The notes beneath the pieces were generated by a model. The model saw only the letters and a list, made by a program, of their open reading frames with translations. It did no database searches and was not told where the DNA came from. Below are positions 18,146-26,575 of a DNA stretch of 64,000 bases, piece after piece; the first letter of the stretch is position 1; each line of letters starts with the position of its first letter. The position numbers were made by a program, and so were the translations under genes. Source of the DNA: Hyalangium ruber (GTDB taxonomy: Bacteria; Myxococcota; Myxococcia; Myxococcales; Myxococcaceae); contig NZ_JAXIVS010000003.1 in the NCBI RefSeq assembly GCF_034259325.1, forward strand, positions 372,001-436,000, read 5' to 3'.

Positions 18146-18168
18146 TCTCCCGTGAAGGGTCCGGGAGA
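18146..18168 (+). terminator. Hairpin downstream of the collagen-like gene
   Basis: TCTCCCG (18146-18152) pairs with CGGGAGA (18162-18168) over a 9-base loop, about 70 bases after the stop. There is no U-tract, so this is a weak terminator candidate. Confidence 0.3.
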
Positions 18169-18181
18169 TGGGCTCCAACAC

Positions 18182-18439
18182 TCAGAGGGTGTTGAGATGA
18201 ATCAAGCAGGCGAAGCACGCTTGACAGGCCTGGCTGCTGGACGTGCCCCTGGCGCTCTCTGATGCGCCGTCGGAGGGACCGAGCTTGCAGACAGCCTGTT
18301 CGGAAATGTCGGGGGTTTTGATGCCAAAAGTCCCGACATTTTCGAACAGTCCCGCTCGTGGGCAGCCGCCCACGTCCACCCTCTCCCAGGATGCAGGGGC
18401 AGGACGCCTTCTTGGCTGCTCCTGCTCAACACCCTCTCA
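18182..18439. mobile_element. 252-bp MITE-like element with 12-bp inverted ends and TCA target duplication
   Basis: The element spans 18185-18436. Its ends are perfect inverted repeats: GAGGGTGTTGAG at 18185-18196 and CTCAACACCCTC at 18425-18436. It is flanked by the 3-base direct repeat TCA at 18182-18184 and 18437-18439. A three-base TNA target duplication is typical of one branch of IS5-family elements. No transposase frame fits inside, so it is a non-autonomous element or an internally deleted copy. The interior carries a strong palindrome. The right-hand TCA is, on the other strand, the TGA stop codon of the kinase gene, so insertion happened exactly at that stop and left the protein unchanged. 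Confidence 0.72.
18296..18349. repeat. Long palindrome inside the MITE-like element
   Basis: Arms 18296-18313 and 18332-18349 match at 17 of 18 positions. The inner bases TTTTG and CAAAA (18316-18320, 18325-18329) also pair, leaving a 4-base loop with one wobble and one mismatch between the two stems. Transcribed from either side it would form a stable hairpin, so it could act as a bidirectional terminator between the convergent collagen-like and kinase genes, although no U-run follows. Confidence 0.85.
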
Positions 18440-19762
18440 GCGCGCATGAGGTGGGTTCGGCGGGTCCGAAGTCGAGGGCTGCGGAGCCTCGAACATGGGC
18501 AGGTAACACCCCTTCTGCCACTCGTATGAACGATCCCCACATGGGGAGACTGCATCTCGTAGGGCTATCCAGCACCCACCGTTGATCTCGACTTCTGGCT
18601 TCTCGCAAGGCGGCCGCCGCTGGCCTGGAATTGGCTTCTTGGGCATGTTCAGGCCAATGCCGCTTCGCTCGAACCCAAGCTGCTCCACACGCACGGGGAT
18701 TGAGCGCACGGTATCGGCGAGGCCCACGGTCCCTGCGTCCGCCTCGCCACCGTCCCGCGCTTGTTGAGCCGCTTCCACCGCTCCTTCATCCCGTGGCCAC
18801 TTCCAGGTCCACCACACTCCAAGAACCAAGAACATCCCCACCGCTACCGCGAATCGCGGCGTCCCCGATGGGGTCTGGCGCGCGGAGGCCAACCGAGCCT
18901 GACGTGTTGAAGTGATGGGCTGATCCACATCGGGCCCGGTTGAATTCGCCGTGCGCTCGAGCGCCTCGGCCACCTCTCTCGCACTGCCTCTGGACGAGGG
19001 CTCCTCGGAGAGCATCCGGTGGATGAGCGGCGCCAGCTCCGCGCAGATATGTCCCCCCGCCCCGCGCTCCGGATACCTGCCCGTGACGAGTCGGTAGGCC
19101 GTCATCCCCAGCGCATACACGTCATCCGCCGGCCCAGCCTCGTAGCGCGCAGTGGGGTTGCGGAGGTTCTCCCATTGGAAGCTCAGACACTCGGGGCTCT
19201 GGTACTGAGGTGTTCCTGGTGGCGGGGGCTGGCGGGTGAGGGTGCGCGCTCCACGGAAGTTGCCCGAGCCGAAGTCCATCAGTACGGCTTTGGCGTCCTC
19301 GCCATGCACCAGGACATTGCCCCCTTTGACGTCGCGGTGAACACCCTGCACCGCGTGCGTCGCCTCCAGGGCACGAGCCACCTGCGCCAGCACCCGTAGC
19401 ACCTGTCGCGATGTGAGCCGCTGCCCGGCGGCCCACTCGTACAGAGGCACGCCTTCCACCCACTCCATCACCAGGTACGGAAAGGGCACGCCCCCCTGAA
19501 GCATCACCCAGCCTCGCTCCTCCAGCTTTGGCACATGGGGGTGGTTGATGCGCAAGAGCAGCTCCCCCTCCCGCTCGAAGCGGGGATCCAGCGGGTGCAG
19601 CGCCAGCTTCAAGGCGAAGGGCACTGCGCGCGGGTCTCCTTCCCTCTCGACGCGGTAGACAACACCATAGGAGCCACAGCCCCGCCGACTCACCACCCGC
19701 CATGAGCTGATCAGCGTGCCGGAAGAAAGCGTGGAAGGATCCGCTGCGAGCAACCTCTCCAT
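18437..19762 (-). CDS. Hanks-type serine/threonine protein kinase, membrane-anchored
   Basis: 441 residues. The kinase domain (about 20-275) has the glycine loop RGCGSYGVVY, catalytic Lys52 (FALKL), Glu67 in the alphaC position, catalytic loop HRDVKGGN (Asp144, Asn149), DFG at 163-165 and SPE in place of APE. A single membrane helix (AVGMFLVLGVWWTW) follows near residue 310, then an extracytoplasmic tail with a CEKPEVEINGGCWIAL segment and further paired Cys, seen in many myxobacterial kinases. GAGG lies five bases before ATG 19762. It is the last gene of a same-strand group after the patatin and a small Cys protein. Its TGA stop coincides with the target duplication of the MITE-like element; the C-terminus looks natural, not truncated. 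Confidence 0.93.
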   Translation of the reverse strand: MERLLAADPSTLSSGTLISSWRVVSRRGCGSYGVVYRVEREGDPRAVPFALKLALHPLDPRFEREGELLLRINHPHVPKLEERGWVMLQGGVPFPYLVMEWVEGVPLYEWAAGQRLTSRQVLRVLAQVARALEATHAVQGVHRDVKGGNVLVHGEDAKAVLMDFGSGNFRGARTLTRQPPPPGTPQYQSPECLSFQWENLRNPTARYEAGPADDVYALGMTAYRLVTGRYPERGAGGHICAELAPLIHRMLSEEPSSRGSAREVAEALERTANSTGPDVDQPITSTRQARLASARQTPSGTPRFAVAVGMFLVLGVWWTWKWPRDEGAVEAAQQARDGGEADAGTVGLADTVRSIPVRVEQLGFERSGIGLNMPKKPIPGQRRPPCEKPEVEINGGCWIALRDAVSPCGDRSYEWQKGCYLPMFEAPQPSTSDPPNPPHAR

Positions 19763-19864
19763 GGAGACCTCGTGCCGTACACCGGGTGCCCTGCCCTCAG
19801 CGCCCCTACTGCCAGGGTTAGAGGTATGTACCCTACCAGCCCGGTCGGCTCCCTGGCTTCGAGA

Positions 19865-20173
19865 TCATCGTCCAGCCATGAAGAAAGACCAGGGGAGCCC
19901 CGCGCGCTCCAGCTCCGGCTCATTGGGCTCGTACCAGTCACGGTCCCCCTTCAGTGCATCCAGCCGGGTACACACTCCGAAGCTGCACCCGCACTGGTCT
20001 TCACTGATGGGCAGCGCCTGCTTCAACGCCGCATCGACGTTCTCGTGCAGCCCCGGTGCGACGCGCGAACCGGCTGGCTGAAAGTGGAAGCAGAACGTAC
20101 GAGGGCAGATCTGGGGCGACGGCTTCAGGGAAGGGCTCCAGGTCGGCCGGGACGAGTCGTCGCTCTGGCTCAT
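19865..20173 (-). CDS. Small Cys/Trp-containing protein of unknown function
   Basis: 102 residues from ATG 20173, with AGGA six bases upstream. There is no signal peptide. The middle contains ICPRTFCFHFQPAGSRV and a CGCSFGVC cluster, which could bind a metal; the C-terminus is WYEPNEPELERAGLPWSFF. I do not recognise the family. It lies between patatin and kinase genes on the same strand (gaps of about 90 and 100 bases) and may be part of the same transcription unit. Support is the ribosome site, context and protein-like composition, so moderate. Confidence 0.55.
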   Translation of the reverse strand: MSQSDDSSRPTWSPSLKPSPQICPRTFCFHFQPAGSRVAPGLHENVDAALKQALPISEDQCGCSFGVCTRLDALKGDRDWYEPNEPELERAGLPWSFFMAGR

Positions 20174-20265
20174 CGCGGCATCCTAACTCCTGGAGCCACG
20201 CTCAACGAAGCTGCCCCAGCGCCTCACGAGCGAGTGCATCCGCTAGACGGCAGCGGCCCACCGCC

Positions 20266-21873
20266 TCAGGCGGCCACCTTCTGTGGAGCCCCCGCCGGGG
20301 CAGCCTGCTGGTTGAACGCCTCCCACTCCTTGCGCAGCTTCTGGAAGAGCGCGTACAGCCGCGCGCCCTCCACCTCGTACTCGCCCTTGTGGTCTTTGAG
20401 CAGGTGGCGCAGCAGCACGAAGCAGATGGTGGCTTCCCCCGCGCGCTCCACCGTCACGAACTGCTCCTCGTTCGTGAACCACAGCGTCGTGGGCATCTGA
20501 CAGGCCTGCTGCGACAGCTGCACCAGCTGGGGCCCAGGCTTCATCCACGGGTGCTCGGCGAACATGGCCGGGTAGCTCTTGGTGAGCGCGTAGATGAGGT
20601 TCGACATCCTCCGCCCCTGGTACGCGGGATCCTGGTACACGCGCCGGTAGACGAGCCCGCGCACCCGCGCCATGAACACCTTGGAGGTGAGCGCCAGCGT
20701 CGAGGTGCCGCGCAGCACCAGCATCTGTGCGAACTCCAGCACCGTCAGCTTCCGGAACGAGGGCCAGGCGTTCAAGTCCATCTGCGTCTGGAGCAACCGG
20801 TTCACGTCCTGCAGGCGACGGCGGACCCAGAACAGCCCTCCTGCCACCGCCGCCGTCAGCGAGCCGGGAATCAGGTGGAGGAAGGTGTCCCCCATGTTCC
20901 AGTCCCCGCTCATGACGGTCTCGACCCCGCGCGCGGCCAGGACGATCGCGGACACCAGGGCCAGCACGAACAGCCCCCAACCCATCCACGAGACCCCGTT
21001 CAGCGTCACCCACCCCCGCTTCGTCGGGTTCTCGGGGGTGTTGTACATGTCGCCATTCTGCGTGGCGACATCCGAGATGATCAGCTGGGTGGCCGAGGAG
21101 TCCTTGAACGCCAGCAGCAGGCTCTCCACGCCCTGGTTGTCATAGATGCCGCCATCCATCAGCGGCAGCCCCTGCTGGAAGCCCGGCCCCAGCTCTTCCA
21201 GCGCCTTCTCGACGGGGAAGCTCTGGGGCCAGTGGAACTGCTGCGGGAAGACCAGCGGCTCGAAGCCGCCCGGGAAGCACGAGGAGGCGGCGACGATGTC
21301 CGCCAGCCGGATGTGCTGCGCCACGGAGCGCGGCAGCCCGCAGGCGTTGTTGCCCAACAGGGCCATCGTGTTGGCGCTGCGCCGGAAGCGGAAGTCCAAC
21401 CCGGTGTGGAACTCGGTGGAGTTGAAGATGGCCTCCTGGAGCTGCAGCTTCTCGGCGTTCAGCACCTCGCCGAAGCGGCGGTCACCGAACAGGTCGGGCC
21501 GGGCGTACACGTCCGCGGCGGAGCGGATGAGGCTCGCCCAGGCATGGCTGCCGTGGTCGCGGTTCGTGGTCAGGCACTCCAGCGCCTCGCTGATGACGTT
21601 GGTCCGCTTCAGGTACGCCGAATAGGACTCGTGGAACTCCGGGAACGACTTGCCGTCGAGCTGGCTCACCACCCAGGCCATGCCGGTGATGGTGCCGCCG
21701 GACACGGTGGACAGCCCCACCACGTCCCCCAGCAGCCCCACCCGGTCCAGGAACCGCAGCGTCCCCAGGTGGAAGGCCGCCGCGCGGTAGCCTCCTCCGG
21801 ACAACGAGAGCGCGAGAGGCCCCAGGGGACCGTGCTTGTCGGACCCGGTGGGCGGGGACACGGCGTCGCTCAT
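20266..21873 (-). CDS. Patatin-like phospholipase with internal membrane segments
   Basis: 535 residues. The N-terminal patatin domain (about 18-260) has the oxyanion-hole motif LSGGGYRAA (24-32), the nucleophile Ser58 in STVSGG, and the catalytic Asp240 in the DGG motif (LMDGGIYDNQG); this Ser-Asp dyad hydrolyses acyl esters of phospholipids. Two hydrophobic helices follow (around WGLFVLALVSAIVLAARG and LIPGSLTAAVAGGLFW, residues 300-350), then a soluble C-terminal region of about 180 residues that I cannot assign. GGAG lies seven bases before ATG 21873. The first residue of the nucleophile elbow is Thr rather than Gly, common in bacterial patatins. It probably acts at the inner membrane. 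Confidence 0.9.
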   Translation of the reverse strand: MSDAVSPPTGSDKHGPLGPLALSLSGGGYRAAAFHLGTLRFLDRVGLLGDVVGLSTVSGGTITGMAWVVSQLDGKSFPEFHESYSAYLKRTNVISEALECLTTNRDHGSHAWASLIRSAADVYARPDLFGDRRFGEVLNAEKLQLQEAIFNSTEFHTGLDFRFRRSANTMALLGNNACGLPRSVAQHIRLADIVAASSCFPGGFEPLVFPQQFHWPQSFPVEKALEELGPGFQQGLPLMDGGIYDNQGVESLLLAFKDSSATQLIISDVATQNGDMYNTPENPTKRGWVTLNGVSWMGWGLFVLALVSAIVLAARGVETVMSGDWNMGDTFLHLIPGSLTAAVAGGLFWVRRRLQDVNRLLQTQMDLNAWPSFRKLTVLEFAQMLVLRGTSTLALTSKVFMARVRGLVYRRVYQDPAYQGRRMSNLIYALTKSYPAMFAEHPWMKPGPQLVQLSQQACQMPTTLWFTNEEQFVTVERAGEATICFVLLRHLLKDHKGEYEVEGARLYALFQKLRKEWEAFNQQAAPAGAPQKVAA

Positions 21874-22015
21874 GATCGAACTCCGAGAGGAGGGAGGGGA
21901 AACTATACCCCATTGCCCTCGCGCTCTTTTTCACGGCTGGTGAGGCCAAGCGAGGGAGTTGGCGTTATCCTCCCCGGCGCCCCGGGCCGGCGGGCATTTC
22001 CAGGAGGTAGAGAAC

Positions 22016-22414
22016 GTGACTCGCTGGAGCATGGTGCTGTGCAGTGCGGTGGTGTGGCTGAGTGCCTGTGGCTCCCCACTCGGGGACGCCGAGCTGAAGA
22101 CCGACGAGGCCGAATACGCCCCTGGCTCGGAGCTGACGCTGAGCCTGCACAACGAATCATTCGAGAAGCTCGGCTACAACCTCTGCGGTGTCTCGCTGCA
22201 GCGCTCCACGGAGGCGGGCTGGGAGACCCTCCCGGCCGAGCGGCAGGAGGTCTGCCAGAGCATCCTCCTCAGCCTGGGACCGGGCGAAGCGGAGTCGGTG
22301 AGCCTGACCCTGGCGGGGACCCTTCCCGAGGGGGAGTACCGCTTCCTGACGCGCGTGGAGTGGGATGGGGAGCGCGAGGAGTTGGCCTCTCCGCCCTTCC
22401 GCGTGGTGCGGTAG
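22016..22414 (+). CDS. Lipoprotein with an Ig-like beta domain
   Basis: 132 residues from GTG 22016, eight bases after AGGAGG. The leader ends in a lipobox (VWLSACGS), and the rest is one beta-sandwich: a DEAEYAPGSELTLSLHNES opening, then YNLCGVSLQR, then LPEGEYRFLTRVEW. This resembles the BsuPI-like and related bacterial Ig-like domains often carried by myxobacterial lipoproteins. Two Cys could form a disulfide. The role is unknown. It is upstream of the histidine kinase gene on the same strand, but the 56-base gap with repeats suggests the kinase may have its own control. Confidence 0.8.
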   Translation: MTRWSMVLCSAVVWLSACGSPLGDAELKTDEAEYAPGSELTLSLHNESFEKLGYNLCGVSLQRSTEAGWETLPAERQEVCQSILLSLGPGEAESVSLTLAGTLPEGEYRFLTRVEWDGEREELASPPFRVVR

Positions 22415-22423
22415 CACGCGACG

Positions 22424-22449
22424 TGGCTGAACGGACGCATGGCTGAACG
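22424..22449 (+). repeat. Direct repeat TGGCTGAACG upstream of the histidine kinase gene
   Basis: TGGCTGAACG occurs at 22424-22433 and again at 22440-22449, 16 bases apart, within the short gap before the kinase start. The spacing is less than two helical turns, so paired binding of a regulator is conceivable; chance duplication is equally possible. Confidence 0.4.
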
Positions 22450-22470
22450 TCCAGACAGGGAGCCACGCCA

Positions 22471-24027
22471 GTGAGCGGCCTGGCGTGGCTCAGCCTCGCT
22501 GCCTGCACGGGGCAGCTCGCCCTGGCGGGGCTGGCCCTGGCGCGCGTGGGCAGGAGCCCCCTGGCCCTGCCCCTCTCCCTGCTGTCCATCGCGCTGTCCA
22601 CGTGGAACTTCGCCAACTTCGCCTACGCCGTCTCCGGCGAGGAGGGCTGGAGGCTCGTCACCCTCGCCGCCAAGCTCATGGCCGCCCCGTGCGCCATGCA
22701 CTTCATCCTCGCCTTCATCGGCCAGCGTCGCCGCTTCGCCGTGGGCATCTACTCCACCTATGCCCTGTTCGGCGTGCTCGCCGCCGTGGCCCTGTCCGCG
22801 CTCGGCTCCAAGTGGCTGGCCGAGCGGGCCTCCTCGCCCTTCTTCGCCCACCTCACGCTGGCGCTCGACACCCTGCTGCTCGGCGCCGGCTGGGGGCTGC
22901 TGCTGCTGCACCTGCGCCGCGCCCCGGGGCTCAATGAGCGCATCCGCACCGGCCTGCTGCTGCTGGGCCTGGTGCTCCTGGTGGCGCTGCCCGGCACCGA
23001 CCAGATGGCGGAGCTGGGGCTGAACGTGCCCCGGCTGGGCACCCTGGGCACCCTGCTGGGCCTGCCCGTCATGGCCACCGTGGCCCTGCGCTTCCACCTC
23101 TTCGGGCAGGACCTGTCCAGCGGCGCGGCCCTGTACGCCGTCACCCTGGCGGTGGTGGGCGTGCTGGCCTACCTCATCGTCTTCCGCCTCTTCGCCGCCG
23201 AGCAGAGCGCCCTCGTGGTGGGCACCGCCGCCATCACCTTCTCCCTGCTCGCCGCCGCGCGCCGGGGTGTCAGCGCTTTCGTGCTCCAGCGCGAGCGCCT
23301 GGAGCGCCTGGCCACCCTGGGCCGCTTCTCCGCGCAGATGGCGCACGACTTGAAGAACCCCATCGCCGCGCTCAAGGGCGCCGCCCAGTTCCTCAAGGAG
23401 GAGCACGCCCAGGGCCGCCCCTGGGACGACAAGGGCGACTTCCTCGACCTGCTGTTGGATCAGGTGGAGCGGCTGGACCGGGTGGTGAGCACCTACCAGC
23501 GCCTGGGGCGCGTGGAGCCCCTGCCCCGCCCGTTGGACATCAACCAACTGGCGCGGGACGTGCTGTCGCTGCAGGCCTTCACCGGCTACCCCCACGTGAA
23601 GCTGGAGCGCGTGCTCGCCGATGGGCTGCCCATGTGCGCGGGGGACTACGACTTGCTGGCCAACGCGCTGGAGAACCTGGTGCGCAACGCCTGCGAGGCC
23701 ATGCCCCAGGGCGGCACGCTCACGGTCCGCACGCAGCGTGAAGCCGTGGATGACGGGGCGGGCGTGGTGCTGAGCGTGGAGGACACGGGCGAGGGCATGG
23801 ACGCACGCACCCGCGAGCGGGCCTTCGACGAATTCTTCACCACGAAGGCCTCGGGCAGCGGGCTGGGGCTGGCCTTCGTGCGCCGGGTGGTGGAGGCGCA
23901 CGGAGGTGCAGTGTCACTGACGAGCCGGGAGGGGCGGGGTACGATCGTCCACCTGCGCCTGCCCGCACAGGCAGCGCCCGAGGGCACTCCCGCCCCCGGA
24001 GAAGGAGCGCCGTGGCCGAGCCGCTGA
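22471..24027 (+). CDS. Membrane sensor histidine kinase (NtrB type)
   Basis: 518 residues from GTG 22471 with a purine-rich AGGGAG upstream. About seven to eight hydrophobic segments (residues 1-260) form a membrane sensor module. The transmitter follows: H-box MAHDLKNPIAALKG with phospho-accepting His292, N-box ALENLVRNACEAM, G1 VEDTGEGM, F-box FDEFFTT and G2 GSGLGLAFVRRV. The HDLKNP variant of the H-box is common in NtrB-like kinases that partner sigma-54 activators. The last 16 bases overlap the response-regulator gene, so the two are coupled and form a cognate pair. The input signal is unknown. Confidence 0.94.
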   Translation: MSGLAWLSLAACTGQLALAGLALARVGRSPLALPLSLLSIALSTWNFANFAYAVSGEEGWRLVTLAAKLMAAPCAMHFILAFIGQRRRFAVGIYSTYALFGVLAAVALSALGSKWLAERASSPFFAHLTLALDTLLLGAGWGLLLLHLRRAPGLNERIRTGLLLLGLVLLVALPGTDQMAELGLNVPRLGTLGTLLGLPVMATVALRFHLFGQDLSSGAALYAVTLAVVGVLAYLIVFRLFAAEQSALVVGTAAITFSLLAAARRGVSAFVLQRERLERLATLGRFSAQMAHDLKNPIAALKGAAQFLKEEHAQGRPWDDKGDFLDLLLDQVERLDRVVSTYQRLGRVEPLPRPLDINQLARDVLSLQAFTGYPHVKLERVLADGLPMCAGDYDLLANALENLVRNACEAMPQGGTLTVRTQREAVDDGAGVVLSVEDTGEGMDARTRERAFDEFFTTKASGSGLGLAFVRRVVEAHGGAVSLTSREGRGTIVHLRLPAQAAPEGTPAPGEGAPWPSR

Positions 24028-25412
24028 AGGGTAACGTGTTGCTGGTGGACGATGACCCCGCCGTCGCCAAGGTGCTTGGCGCGCTGCTGGCGCAGGCGGG
24101 GCTCACGGTACACACGGCCAAGAATGGGGCGGAGGCGCTCACGCTCCTGGGGCAGAAGCCCATCGACGTGGTGCTGAGCGACGTGCGGATGCCGGGCATG
24201 AGCGGGCTGGAGTTGCTGAGCGAGGTGACGCGCCTGTTCCCGGAGGTGCCCATCGTCCTGATGACGGCGCACGGCACGGTACCCATGGCGGTGGAGGCCA
24301 TGAAGGCGGGCGCGGCGGACTTCGTCCTCAAGCCGTTCGACCGGGAGGAGATCCTCTTCACCGTGCGCAAGGCGCTCTTGCGTGCGCAGGGCGAGGCCGA
24401 GCGCCCCACGCTGAAGACGAGCACCTTCGTGGGGGACAGCACCGCGATGGGCCAGGTGGAAGCGCTGCTCACGCGCGCGGCCTCGGGCACGGCCACGGTG
24501 CTGCTGCGCGGCGAGTCCGGCACCGGCAAGGAGCTGGCGGCCAAGGCGCTGCACGACGCCAGCCCCCGCCACGCGGGCCCCTTCGTGAAGCTGCACTGCG
24601 CGGCGCTGCCGGAGACGCTGCTGGAGAGCGAGCTGTTCGGCTACGAGAAGGGCGCCTTCACGGGCGCGGCCACGCGCAAGCCCGGGCGGGTGGAGCTGGC
24701 GGGTGGGGGCACGCTCTTCCTGGATGAGATTGGCGACATCACCCCGCACGTGCAGGTGAAGCTGCTGCGGCTGTTGCAGGAGCGCGAGTTCGAGCGGCTG
24801 GGTGGCACGCAGACCTTGAAGGTGGACGTGCGCTTCGTGGCGGCCACGCACCGGCCGCTCGAGGAGATGGTGAAGAAGGGCGAGTTCCGCGAGGACCTCT
24901 TCTACCGGCTCAACGTGGTGCCGGTGTGGCTGCCGCCGCTGCGGGCCCGGCCGGAGGACATCGAGCCGCTGGCCCGGCACTTCCTGGAGGTCCACGCGAA
25001 GGCCAACGGGCGGCAGCCCTTCACGTTGACTCCGGACGCGCTCCAGGCCCTGCGGTCCCAGCCGTGGCCGGGCAACGTACGCCAGCTGCAGAACTTCATG
25101 GAGCGGCTGGTGGTGCTCTCGGACGGCCCCACCCTGACAGGCGAGGACGTGGCGCGTGAGCTCGCCCGTCAGCCCGGGCTGATGCCACTGCCAGCGCCCT
25201 CGGCTCCCTCGAGCCCCCTGGCGCCGGCGGCTCCAGCGGGGGCCACGGGCAGTGAGTCCAAGACGCTGGACTCCCAGCGGCGGGAGACGGAGCGCCAGGC
25301 GCTGCTGGATGCGCTCAAGCGTGCCGGCGACAACCGCACGCTCGCTGCCCGCCTGCTCGGTATCAGCCGCCGAACGCTCTACAACAAGCTCGAGGAGCAT
25401 GGGCTCGTGTAG
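24012..25412 (+). CDS. Sigma-54-dependent response regulator (NtrC family)
   Basis: 466 residues from GTG 24012 (GAAGGAG upstream). The receiver domain (1-125) has the acidic pocket Asp13-15, phospho-acceptor Asp57 (LSDVRMPG) and the Lys of LKPFD. The AAA+ domain has Walker A GESGTGKE, the sigma-54-contacting GAFTGA loop at 214-219, and FLDEIGD as Walker B; the arginine-containing FREDLFYRLNV is also intact. A Pro/Ala linker leads to a Fis-type helix-turn-helix (about 425-466, ending RTLYNKLEEHGL). It should activate sigma-54 promoters when phosphorylated by the overlapping kinase. No -24/-12 promoter was clearly identified nearby, so the targets are unknown. Confidence 0.96.
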   Translation: MAEPLKGNVLLVDDDPAVAKVLGALLAQAGLTVHTAKNGAEALTLLGQKPIDVVLSDVRMPGMSGLELLSEVTRLFPEVPIVLMTAHGTVPMAVEAMKAGAADFVLKPFDREEILFTVRKALLRAQGEAERPTLKTSTFVGDSTAMGQVEALLTRAASGTATVLLRGESGTGKELAAKALHDASPRHAGPFVKLHCAALPETLLESELFGYEKGAFTGAATRKPGRVELAGGGTLFLDEIGDITPHVQVKLLRLLQEREFERLGGTQTLKVDVRFVAATHRPLEEMVKKGEFREDLFYRLNVVPVWLPPLRARPEDIEPLARHFLEVHAKANGRQPFTLTPDALQALRSQPWPGNVRQLQNFMERLVVLSDGPTLTGEDVARELARQPGLMPLPAPSAPSSPLAPAAPAGATGSESKTLDSQRRETERQALLDALKRAGDNRTLAARLLGISRRTLYNKLEEHGLV

Positions 25413-25487
25413 CCCCCGGCTTCTGTCCTTCAGAGTCCCTCCGCCGCACATTGTGCAGAGGCGCGTTTTGCCCCCGGAGGATCTCTC

Positions 25488-26153
25488 ATGAAGCTCTATT
25501 ACAAACCCGGTGCCTGCTCGCTCTCTCCCCACATCGTGCTGAGGGAGTCAGGCCTGAAGTTCGACCTCGAGCGCGTCGACCTGCGCTCGCACACGACCGA
25601 GAAGGGCACGGACTACTACCGCATCAACCCGAAGGGGTACGTACCGGCGCTGGAGCTCGACGGCGGCCAGGTGCTGACCGAGGGCCCGGCGATCGTCCAA
25701 TACATCGCCGACCAGAAGCCGGAGTCGAAGCTGGTGCCCGCCGCCGGGACGCTCGAGCGCTACCGCATGCAGGAGTGGATGCACTTCATCGGCACCGAGA
25801 TCCACAAGGCCTACGGCCCCCTCTTCAACCCGAACGTCTCCGCGGAGGTGAAGCAGGCCGTGCTCGAGAAGGTGAGCAAGCGCTTCGACTTCGTCGCGAA
25901 GCAGCTCGAGGGCAAGCAGTTCCTCATGGGAGACCACTTCTCCGGCCCGGACGCCTATCTGTTCGTGATGCTCACCTGGGCCAGCAAGATGGGGCCTGAG
26001 CTGAGCCGGTGGCCGGTCCTGGGGACCTATCTGGGGCGCGTCGCCGCCCGGCCCGCCGTCAAGGCCGCGCTGGAGGCCGAGCAGCTCCCGCTCCCCACGG
26101 AGACGCTCAAGCCCGAACAGGCGGTGACCCAGGGCCGCAATATGAAACACTGA
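25488..26153 (+). CDS. Glutathione S-transferase, beta-class-like
   Basis: 221 residues. The N-terminal thioredoxin-like domain begins MKLYYKPGACSLSPHI with Cys10, the residue typical of bacterial beta-class enzymes, and contains the cis-proline segment GYVPALEL and the glutathione-binding ESA-type turn (TEGPAIVQYIAD). The C-terminal helical domain (about 88-205) is complete. The predicted activity is glutathione conjugation or peroxidase activity in the cytoplasm. It is closely followed by a VOC-domain gene, with 6 bases between them, so the two are probably one operon for handling electrophiles. Confidence 0.93.
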   Translation: MKLYYKPGACSLSPHIVLRESGLKFDLERVDLRSHTTEKGTDYYRINPKGYVPALELDGGQVLTEGPAIVQYIADQKPESKLVPAAGTLERYRMQEWMHFIGTEIHKAYGPLFNPNVSAEVKQAVLEKVSKRFDFVAKQLEGKQFLMGDHFSGPDAYLFVMLTWASKMGPELSRWPVLGTYLGRVAARPAVKAALEAEQLPLPTETLKPEQAVTQGRNMKH

Positions 26154-26159
26154 CCCCCT

Positions 26160-26570
26160 ATGCCCGAGCTGCGCGTCTGCATCGATGTCGATGATCTCGA
26201 CAAAGCCATCACCTTCTATACCCAGGCCCTGGGGCTGAAGGTGGGCCGCCGCTTTGGCAACGACGTGGCCGAGCTGCTCGGAGCCCAAGTCCCCATCGAC
26301 CTCCTCGCCAAGCCCGGGGGCACGCCCGCTCGCCCGGGCGGGCCTCCGGTGCGCGACTACGCCCGGCACTGGACGCCCATCCACCTGGACTTCGTCGTCA
26401 CCGGGCTCGATGAAGCGGTGCAGCGCGCCCAGGCGATGGGCGCCTCGCTGGAGAAGGGCATCCAGGAGCAGAAGTGGGGCCGCATCGCCCTCCTGGCCGA
26501 TCCGTTCGGCCATGGCTTCTGCCTGCTGGAGTTCAAGGGTCGCGGCTACGACGAGCTCACCGGGAGCTGA
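26160..26570 (+). CDS. VOC-superfamily (glyoxalase/bleomycin-resistance-like) protein
   Basis: 136 residues with the paired beta-alpha-beta-beta-beta modules of the vicinal oxygen chelate fold: LRVCIDVDDLDKAITFYTQ at the start, a HWTPIHLDFVVTGLDEAV middle and a LADPFGHGFCLLEF end. His in IHLDF and Glu in LLEF are at the usual metal-ligand positions. The substrate cannot be inferred. It is six bases downstream of the glutathione transferase gene, which makes a detoxification role likely. It converges on the gene at 26576. Confidence 0.9.
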   Translation: MPELRVCIDVDDLDKAITFYTQALGLKVGRRFGNDVAELLGAQVPIDLLAKPGGTPARPGGPPVRDYARHWTPIHLDFVVTGLDEAVQRAQAMGASLEKGIQEQKWGRIALLADPFGHGFCLLEFKGRGYDELTGS

Positions 26571-26575
26571 GCCCC

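Noticed and set aside
18437-18439. Possible truncation of the kinase by the MITE-like element
   Set aside because: The TGA is the insertion target itself, so it existed before insertion, and the Cys-containing tail before it looks complete.
22174-23901. 575-residue open frame on the - strand
   Set aside because: It is antisense to the Ig-like lipoprotein and the histidine kinase gene, with Gln/His/Gly/Val-rich filler sequence.
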